A DNA stretch of 11,472 nucleotides. It comes from Candidatus Aminicenantes bacterium UBA4085 (GTDB taxonomy: Bacteria; Acidobacteriota; Aminicenantia; Aminicenantales; UBA4085). A program made the translations under genes and the position numbers. A model generated the notes under the pieces. The model ran no database searches, had not been told where the DNA came from, and was given only the letters and a program-made list of their open reading frames with translations. The stretch is taken from contig DFYJ01000115.1 in the NCBI GenBank assembly GCA_002383325.1, positions 21,989 to 33,460 on the forward strand, in the 5' to 3' direction. How positions within the stretch are numbered: the first letter of the stretch is position 1; each line of letters starts with the position of its first letter. Shown here piece by piece: positions 6,967 through 11,472 of the stretch.

Positions 6967-9090
6967 ATGCAATGGCTCAGGCGAATCAAGACGCTTTCAT
7001 TCCTTCTAGGCCTGTCATTTCTGCTGGTGCCATGCGCCGCCAAAATACCATCAAGGGGGAAATTAGAGGAAGCGTTCAAAAATCCTTCAACAGAGTACAG
7101 GCCATTGGCCTTTTGGGCCTGGCTCAACGGTTACGTCGACACCTCAAAAATGGTTTACGAGCTGGAAGAAATGAAAAAACAGGGCTTGCGCGGAGCCCTT
7201 ATCTGGGATGTCGGTGCGCTCGCCGATCCCGGAAAAATGATTCCCGCGGGTCCCGCTTTCCTGGGCGACCAATCGCTGGAAACCATTTCCCTGGCCTTGA
7301 AAACCGCGGGTCGGCTGGGGCTGGATCTGGGGATGGTCGCCTCCAGCAGCTGGAATGCAGGGGGTGATTGGATCGATGAAGCTGATGCGAGCAAGCAGCT
7401 GCTCAGTACAACCCAGATCATTGAAGGGCCCATCAAGAAGAAAATCAGGATTGCGAGACCCGATAGCCGGGCCCAGGGGGCCAAAGCCTGCCTTTTAATC
7501 ACCTCGGTCGCCGCACCTCATTCCCAGGCCAAGAAGATCGATTTTTCCATGAATCAGCCGGTTTGTTTGGATGAGTTCACGACGACGGATCAGGTTATCA
7601 ACTGGGATGTGCCCAAGGGGAAATGGGATGTCATCTCTTTTTTCATGGGCCCAACCGGTCAGAACCTGGAATGCCCCAGTCCGAATTCCAACGGACCGGT
7701 GATCGATCATCTGAGTCGAAGGGCGACGATGATCCATTTCGATACGATCCTGACCCGACTGGCCCGGGTCAGCACGCCGTCCAACCGTCTGAAATTCCTG
7801 GAGGTCGACAGCTATGAGGTTTGGCCCGCGAAAGACTGGACCTCCGGCTTCATTCAGGAATTTAAAGTCCGATACGGATACGATCCCCGGCCCTTCCTGC
7901 CTCTCCTGCAGGGATACGGCAGCAAGGACGGTCATGTTGGGGAGCGGTTCCTGGGTGATTACAGCCGTCTTGTCAGCGACATGATCATTGAAAACCATTT
8001 CGGCCAGTCGGTCGAAATGGCCCACAAGAATGGTATCCAGATGTTCGCCGAGGCCGGCCATGGAGGCTATCCGCGGGTTGATCCGCTGAAAGGGCTGGGA
8101 AATTCTGATGTCCCCATGGGGGAATTCTGGAACCGGCAGCAATTCTGGGTGACTCGGGAGGTCGCCAGCGCGGCCCATATTTACGGAAAGCAGGTTGTCG
8201 CCGCGGAATCGCTTACGGGATGGAACCATTGGCAGCATGGCCCCGCCGACTATAAGCAATTGATCGACATCGCCTTCTGCCAGGGCCTCAACCAGATTGT
8301 CTTCCACACCTTCGCCCACAATCCCGAAATCGCGGGCCGGCCGGGATTCGCCTACCATGCCGGGGAGCACCTCAATGTCAACACCACCTGGTGGGATATG
8401 GCGCGGCCCTTCATGGATTATCTTAGCCGCTGCTCCTATCTCTTGCGACAGGGGCATTTCGTCGCCGACGCCTGCCTCTATTATGGGGACCAGGCCCCCA
8501 ACCTGGTGCCGCCCAAACGGATCGACCCGAACATCACCCCGAAATTCAACGACGGCCAGTGTCTGCACTGCGGGCAGCCCAAGCCGGTCAACGTCGGAGC
8601 TTGGCCCGGGTATGATTATGACTACATCAATGCCGACGTGATCACCACCGCCTTACGGGGGGAAGCCGGAAAGCTGGCGCTGCCCTCCGGCATGTCCTGC
8701 CGGGTGATGCTGCTTCCGGACCGGGCTGATATTTCCCTTGAAGTCTTAAAGAGCCTCGAGAAGCTGGTGTCCGACGGGGCCACCGTAATCGGTCCCAAGC
8801 CGGAAAGGACCACCTCTTTGGCGAATTATCCCGAATGCGACGATGAGGTGAAAGCCATCGCCGGGAAGCTGTGGGGCCAGGCCGACGGCCAAAAGACATT
8901 TTCCAACGCCTACGGAAAAGGGAAGGTGTACTGGGGCAAAACGGTGAAGGAGGTATTGGAAGAGATGAATGTGGGGCCTGATCTTAAAGTCGAAGGCCTC
9001 GACAACAGCCGGTATGCCATCGATTACATCCATCGCCGGACCGAAACAGAGGACATTTATTTCGTTTCCAACAGCAGTCCCAGCGCCTAG
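6967..9090 (+). CDS. GH106-type alpha-L-rhamnosidase, prematurely ended
   Basis: The ATG at 6967 is preferred over the ATG at 6961 because AGAGG at 6955-6959 gives a 7-nt gap to 6967 and only 1 nt to 6961. The 707-residue product has a signal peptide (MQWLRRIKTLSFLLGLSFLLVPCAA). It then follows the GH106 pattern closely: AFWAWLNGYV, GALIWDVG, EVDSYEVWPAKDWTSGFIQEFKVRYGYDPRPFLPLLQGYG beginning at E279, VAAESLTGW with E414, and HNPE...PGFAYHAGEHLNVNTTWWDMARPFMDYLSRCSYLLRQG. GH106 enzymes remove terminal alpha-L-rhamnose. E279, E284 and E414 are candidate functional acids but I cannot assign them. Family members usually have about 1000 or more residues. This one stops at an amber codon whose downstream frame still encodes the family. 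GC is lower than in the upstream operon. Activity is doubtful. Confidence 0.85.
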   Translation: MQWLRRIKTLSFLLGLSFLLVPCAAKIPSRGKLEEAFKNPSTEYRPLAFWAWLNGYVDTSKMVYELEEMKKQGLRGALIWDVGALADPGKMIPAGPAFLGDQSLETISLALKTAGRLGLDLGMVASSSWNAGGDWIDEADASKQLLSTTQIIEGPIKKKIRIARPDSRAQGAKACLLITSVAAPHSQAKKIDFSMNQPVCLDEFTTTDQVINWDVPKGKWDVISFFMGPTGQNLECPSPNSNGPVIDHLSRRATMIHFDTILTRLARVSTPSNRLKFLEVDSYEVWPAKDWTSGFIQEFKVRYGYDPRPFLPLLQGYGSKDGHVGERFLGDYSRLVSDMIIENHFGQSVEMAHKNGIQMFAEAGHGGYPRVDPLKGLGNSDVPMGEFWNRQQFWVTREVASAAHIYGKQVVAAESLTGWNHWQHGPADYKQLIDIAFCQGLNQIVFHTFAHNPEIAGRPGFAYHAGEHLNVNTTWWDMARPFMDYLSRCSYLLRQGHFVADACLYYGDQAPNLVPPKRIDPNITPKFNDGQCLHCGQPKPVNVGAWPGYDYDYINADVITTALRGEAGKLALPSGMSCRVMLLPDRADISLEVLKSLEKLVSDGATVIGPKPERTTSLANYPECDDEVKAIAGKLWGQADGQKTFSNAYGKGKVYWGKTVKEVLEEMNVGPDLKVEGLDNSRYAIDYIHRRTETEDIYFVSNSSPSA

Positions 9091-9255
9091 CGGATAACAT
9101 GCACCTTCAGGGTCGGCTCGAGCCGGGTTCCCGAATTATGGGATTCGGAAACGGGTCTGATCCAACGGGAGGTGATCTATGAAAGATCGGGCCTCGGGAT
9201 CCGCATGGCCTTGATGATGGATCCTTTGGCCTCCCGATTCGTAGTCAGGCGCTAA
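9091..9255 (+). pseudogene. In-frame remnant of the GH106 gene after the amber stop
   Basis: Reading straight through the TAG at 9088-9090 without changing frame gives 54 further codons ending at TAA 9253-9255. They include FRVGSSRVPELWDSETG, REVIYE and LMMDPLASRFVV. That is what GH106 proteins carry after the 'EDIYFVSN' segment: a FRV strand, PELWD-x-x-TG, then an S-x-FVV strand. No frameshift is needed, so one base substitution (for example CAG, AAG or GAG to TAG) could explain the stop. Beyond 9255 no further GH106-like sequence is seen in any frame, so the remaining C-terminal beta-rich part is also gone. Confidence 0.8.
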
Positions 9256-9298
9256 AACAGGCAGGAATAGCGTATTTGTTGTATTTACAATACTTATA

Positions 9299-9324
9299 GT
9301 GGGAAATGGTGGGAAATCGTGAGA
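9299..9324 (+). repeat. Three 10-bp-period GTGGG-type repeats resembling an MraZ operator
   Basis: Three consecutive units read GTGGGAAATG, GTGGGAAATC and GTGAGA. MraZ is known to bind several TGGG-type boxes spaced by 5 nt upstream of its own gene at the head of the dcw cell-division cluster, and the period and core here match. Promoter-like AT-rich sequence precedes the repeats (TACAAT at 9286-9291, TATAGT at 9295-9300). No mraZ or dcw gene follows in this window, so if it is an MraZ site it is orphaned. Confidence 0.4.
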
Positions 9325-9332
9325 AGGCCTGA

Positions 9333-9414
9333 TAGACATTATAGACACACTCAACAGGCGGACGAAACTTAGCCCCTACTCCGCGATCATGGAGGATAGA
9401 CATATTTTTAGACA
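9333..9414 (+). repeat. Two pairs of TAGACA direct repeats
   Basis: TAGACA occurs at 9333-9338, 9342-9347, 9397-9402 and 9409-9414. The pairs sit in two longer similar blocks, 9331-9350 and 9395-9417, both starting GATAGACAT and ending TAGACACAC, with a 3-nt length difference between the copies. They could be protein-binding sites or a local duplication. Nothing in the window identifies a binding protein. Confidence 0.5.
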
Positions 9415-9581
9415 CACCGAGGTGGGGGATTCGAACAATCCCGGGCCTCTCCCTGATAAATGCCCGTTCTCGGGGAAATGAGCCGTCAGAACCAGTCAGG
9501 AGCCGTCGCGAAACGGCATTCCCTGTTACATTTTTGGAGGCATATATTTTAGTATACCCTCTCTTTTTTCTTATTCTCGTT

Positions 9582-9794
9582 TTATTTTTTCGTATAACAA
9601 TTTCCGTATTCCGATTCATTACCTGTTGTACATATTACCTGATCACACGTAAAAAATTCCCAGTATTGACAATTCCATGTGCGAATGCCGCATTCAATTG
9701 GGCATCCAAATTCATATACCGCCGCTTTATTCGGTATATGCATTGTAATTGTCACTATTCCAATAAATAGTACTTTGCCAATTACTTTAACCAT
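9582..9794 (-). CDS. Small exported six-cysteine peptide, distal copy
   Basis: The start chosen is the ATG at 9794-9792 because GGAG at 9805-9802 lies 7 nt upstream. An in-frame ATG five codons earlier lies before that site. The 70-residue product begins MVKVIGKVLFIGIVTITMHIPNKAA, a Sec-type signal. The mature part has six cysteines in the order C-x3-C-x6-C-x7-C-x4-C-x10-C, with the core CPIECG...YWEFFTCDQVIC and a late GNC. It aligns with the neighbouring upstream peptide over the whole mature part. The even number of conserved cysteines and the export signal suggest disulfide bonding or another modification outside the cytoplasm. I do not recognise a family. No transporter, protease or maturation enzyme gene is next to it in this window. 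Confidence 0.72.
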   Translation of the reverse strand: MVKVIGKVLFIGIVTITMHIPNKAAVYEFGCPIECGIRTWNCQYWEFFTCDQVICTTGNESEYGNCYTKK

Positions 9795-9850
9795 TTTTCT
9801 TCTCCACATTTTTATGATTTACGGCCAAGGATCTACATCACCAAGCTATC

Positions 9851-10075
9851 TTATCTACAGTTTCCCCAAGTCGGCTCGAGGTCATCCCCACCAGGCGGAA
9901 ATGTCTGGCAGAGAACAACATCACAAACAAAAAATTCCCATGCATCGCAAAACCAATATTTAATAACCCCGCACTCCGGAGGACATGCAAATTGATACAA
10001 AGCAGCTTGCACAGGAATTACCGACAACGCAACAAACATAAGGCATAGTAAAGCCAGGGCCTTCTTTTTTGCCAT
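9851..10075 (-). CDS. Small exported six-cysteine peptide, proximal copy
   Basis: AAGGAG at 10087-10082 sits 6 nt before the ATG at 10075, which I take as the start. An ATG immediately upstream (10078) and one directly after the propeller stop (10093) are alternatives; the latter would put the ribosome site inside the gene. The 74-residue product starts MAKKKALALLCLMFVALSVIPVQA, a clear Sec signal with cleavage after VQA. The mature part has C-x3-C-x7-C-x7-C-x4-C-x16-C, with CPPECG...AWEFFVCDVVLC and a late WGNC. Spacing of the middle cysteines matches the second copy exactly, while the last loop is six residues longer and carries PPGGDD. The gene starts within 20 nt of the propeller stop and 56 nt separate its stop from the next start, so all three are probably co-transcribed. 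Confidence 0.75.
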   Translation of the reverse strand: MAKKKALALLCLMFVALSVIPVQAALYQFACPPECGVIKYWFCDAWEFFVCDVVLCQTFPPGGDDLEPTWGNCR

Positions 10076-10093
10076 CATTTTCTCCTTTTGCAT

Positions 10094-11158
10094 TTATTGT
10101 CCTTGGCCATAAATTCCTATGCTACGTTCGCCATCAATATTTTCTAAAATATAAAATATTTCTTCTCCGTTATTGACACTTCTTATTTCTGAACATGTAT
10201 AATGAGTCCTAAATTGTGGACTTATATAATATGCTTTTATAACATCACCGTCATTATTAATTCTAAACATTTGATTCACTATTCCGCCACATGTTACGAT
10301 CGCCTCTTCTCCATTAAAAGCGATTCCCTTAATTATCGGGCTGTATTTCATCTTGTCGTTTGCATCGTTCTTTTTGTTATTCTCAATCAACTTCTTCATG
10401 TGTTCGTTATAATATTCATTAATATTAATTTCTTTTTCTAATTCTCCTTCCTTAGAATATTTTCTTATTATCCCGAGTGCTTCATATCCAATCCATACGT
10501 TTCCATTTGGTGTAACTCTTGCAAAGAATTTATTTAATATTGATTGAGGTTTGTTTGGATACAACGGTACACCATATTCCTTAATGATCTTTCCATTAGC
10601 ATCAAGGACAGTAATAATGTATTCTCCTCTGAAATTCATACAATATATTCGACTGTCTTTATCAATGCCTATACAATATCTTCCAAACAAGGAGACGCTT
10701 TTTTTAAATATCCATTCTCTATCATAATATGTAAGTCTTCCTAGCATCGGATCCATAACAATTATTTTATCGTCTACAAAATATATTCTCTGTGGATGCT
10801 GCAATTCTCCGGGCCCTTGTCCTCGATTTTCATATCTCCTAATATATTTTCCATTTTCATTGAATTCATAAATAATGCACAATGAAGGATCAGGCGCATA
10901 TATATGTCCTCTACCATCAACATATATATAGAGTAAGTTTCGAAAATATATTTCTTTTTCATCGATTTCGGTATCTGATGGAATCCTTTTTATTAATTTT
11001 ATTTCTATGGCGTCTTCTCTAACAATGTCTTGCTTAAGATTTCTTTTATATAACTCCATCTGTTCTTTAACAGAATTTTCCTTTTGTATCCCATTGCCTT
11101 GTCCGAATAAATACGTTATACAACTGATTACAAAAAGAACATTTGCTACTGTTTTCAA
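10094..11158 (-). CDS. Exported six-bladed beta-propeller (NHL-like) protein
   Basis: I choose the TTG at 11158 as start. GGAGG at 11171-11167 lies 8 nt before it, and the product then begins (M)KTVANVLFVISCITYLFGQ, a normal signal peptide. The in-frame ATG at 11173 would place that ribosome site inside the gene. The VISC at about residues 10-13 could also serve as a lipobox. The 354-residue protein contains six blade-like repeats, each a D/N-G turn between strands: YVDGRGHIYAPD, VDDKIIVMDP, IDKDSRIYCMN, TPNGNVWIGY, FNGEEAIVTC, VNNGEEIFYI. It also has the hallmark ENRGQGPGELQHP near 111-122, common in six-bladed propeller proteins. Such proteins usually bind ligands or partners; no catalytic set is seen. 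It lies directly upstream of two six-cysteine peptide genes. Codon use is AT-rich. Confidence 0.82.
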   Translation of the reverse strand: MKTVANVLFVISCITYLFGQGNGIQKENSVKEQMELYKRNLKQDIVREDAIEIKLIKRIPSDTEIDEKEIYFRNLLYIYVDGRGHIYAPDPSLCIIYEFNENGKYIRRYENRGQGPGELQHPQRIYFVDDKIIVMDPMLGRLTYYDREWIFKKSVSLFGRYCIGIDKDSRIYCMNFRGEYIITVLDANGKIIKEYGVPLYPNKPQSILNKFFARVTPNGNVWIGYEALGIIRKYSKEGELEKEININEYYNEHMKKLIENNKKNDANDKMKYSPIIKGIAFNGEEAIVTCGGIVNQMFRINNDGDVIKAYYISPQFRTHYTCSEIRSVNNGEEIFYILENIDGERSIGIYGQGQ

Positions 11159-11159
11159 T

Positions 11160-11324
11160 TTAGTTACCTCCATCTCTTATTTTTAACTGTGAAATAAACC
11201 TATTTTCGCAATTGCAGCCACTGTTATAGAATTCATTTACATTGCCGTTATTATCCGCTATCAACACTATTGTCGATACTGCGCCAATTGTATATTTACT
11301 TATTATTTCGTTCCATTTAACTAG
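11160..11324 (-). pseudogene. 3' end of an unidentified gene interrupted by an insertion sequence
   Basis: On the - strand an open frame runs from the insertion boundary at 11324 to TAA at 11162-11160, encoding 54 residues with AT-rich codon use like the propeller gene. It includes KYTIGAVSTIVLIADNNGNV, then SGCNCENRF and ends KIRDGGN. Its last codons contain the ribosome site of the propeller gene, and its stop is 1 nt before the TTG start, a typical coupled-gene layout. The 'TIVLIADNNGNV' strand-turn-strand faintly recalls the end of thioredoxin-fold proteins, but this is too short to call. The rest should lie beyond the insertion sequence, outside the window. Confidence 0.6.
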
Positions 11325-11472
11325 GGTCTGCTGAAAAATGATTTATGCCGGTGATTCGATGAAGCGGACGCCGCTGGCGGCCCTCCGCTCAACCTCTTCC
11401 GGCCTCCCGGCCCGGGCTTTTTCACGCTCTCTTCCGCGCCGTCATCAGATTCATGGCCATCAACCCCAAGCG
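11325..11472 (-). mobile_element. Insertion sequence end (continues outside window)
   Basis: At 11325 the sequence switches abruptly from AT-rich to GC-rich. The first bases of the new segment, GGTCTGCTGAAAAATG, look like a terminal repeat of a DDE-transposase insertion sequence. They are directly preceded by CTAG (11321-11324), a palindromic 4-bp target used by some IS families such as IS1182-like elements. A reading frame ending 98 nt inside the element on the - strand looks like a transposase C-terminus. The family assignment is tentative because the other end is not in the window. Confidence 0.6.
11422..11472 (-). CDS. Probable transposase, last 16 residues (5' end outside window)
   Basis: The frame is open from the window edge to TGA at 11424-11422 and reads RLGLMAMNLMTARKRA. 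A short basic tail ending close to the element terminus, oriented away from the boundary, is usual for an IS transposase. The fragment is too short to give a family, and confidence rests mainly on its position inside the IS end. Confidence 0.45.
   Translation of the reverse strand, partial: RLGLMAMNLMTARKRA

Larger units (their letters stand above)
9256..9581. other. Gene-free junction region between the GC-rich and AT-rich parts
   Basis: No convincing coding sequence lies here on either strand. The short openings that cross it have no family features and span the base-composition change at about 9520. It contains the 10-bp-period GTGGG repeats (9299-9324), two pairs of TAGACA repeats (9333-9414), a degenerate T-arm-like hairpin (about 9424-9441), a repeated GAGCCGTC (9480-9487 and 9500-9507) and a 5-bp GCCGT/ACGGC hairpin (9502-9517) with no T-tract on either strand. 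The mix suggests a rearrangement joint. Confidence 0.6.

Noticed and set aside
7495..8568. - strand open frame of 357 codons inside the GH106 gene
   Set aside because: Antisense to strongly conserved GH106 sequence, with no recognisable domain.
9088..9090. TAG in GH106 as a recoded codon (pyrrolysine or amber readthrough)
   Set aside because: No tRNA, recoding element or modified-residue context is visible, and the C-terminal domain beyond 9255 is missing anyway. A nonsense mutation is simpler.
9502..9517. Hairpin GCCGT/ACGGC as a terminator for the peptide operon
   Set aside because: Only 5 bp of stem and no T-tract on either strand. It lies in the GC-rich part beyond the island boundary.
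9245..9619. - strand open frame of 124 codons across the junction
   Set aside because: It spans the abrupt composition change, has no signal or family motif, and overlaps the end of the distal peptide gene.
9534..9770. + strand open frame of 78 codons in the AT-rich part
   Set aside because: Antisense to the distal six-cysteine peptide, whose paralogy, signal peptide and ribosome site support the - strand reading.

Overview
The window falls into two compositionally different parts. Positions 1 to about 9250 are GC-rich and coded entirely on the + strand. Positions about 9520 to 11324 are strongly AT-rich and coded entirely on the - strand. The gene content of the GC-rich part (GH31 and GH106 glycoside hydrolases, cupins, an SMP-30 lactonase-like lipoprotein, Tat-exported DUF362 and ThuA proteins, a BASS-type transporter) suits a Gram-negative, polysaccharide-degrading bacterium. 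An Acidobacteriota/Aminicenantes-like lineage is my guess, but no rRNA or other taxonomic marker is present, so the organism is not established.

Region 1 (1-6834) looks like one operon of six genes with gaps of 12 to 26 nt or an ATGA overlap: the 3' part of a GH31 alpha-glycosidase, an exported bicupin, a lipoprotein fusing two cupin units to a six-bladed SMP-30/gluconolactonase domain, a Tat-exported DUF362 protein, a BASS/SBF-family membrane transporter, and a Tat-exported ThuA-like protein. A reasonable inference is extracytoplasmic release and processing of a sugar or sugar-acid derivative (glycosidase, lactonase, cupins) with transport of an organic anion. The substrate cannot be read from the sequence.

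Region 2 (6967-9255) is a GH106-type alpha-L-rhamnosidase gene that is broken. An in-frame amber codon at 9088-9090 is followed by 54 codons that still read as GH106 sequence. Family similarity then stops at about 9255, so the C-terminal part of the usual ~1000-residue protein is missing.

Region 3 (9256-9581) has no gene. It holds 10-bp-period GTGGG repeats resembling an MraZ operator but without an mraZ gene, two pairs of TAGACA repeats, and a degenerate tRNA-T-arm-like hairpin. It looks like a recombination junction.

Region 4 (9582-11324, - strand) is the most interesting part. In transcription order it holds the 3' end of an unidentified gene, a secreted six-bladed beta-propeller protein with a probable TTG start, and two tandem paralogous small exported peptides. 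The peptides share six cysteines and a CPxECG...WEFFxCDxVxC core. The arrangement resembles the Bacteroidetes pairing of small NVEALA-type peptides with six-bladed propeller proteins, but the peptides do not look like NVEALA members and may be an undescribed family. The upstream gene is cut at a CTAG by an insertion sequence whose end and transposase C-terminus occupy 11325-11472.
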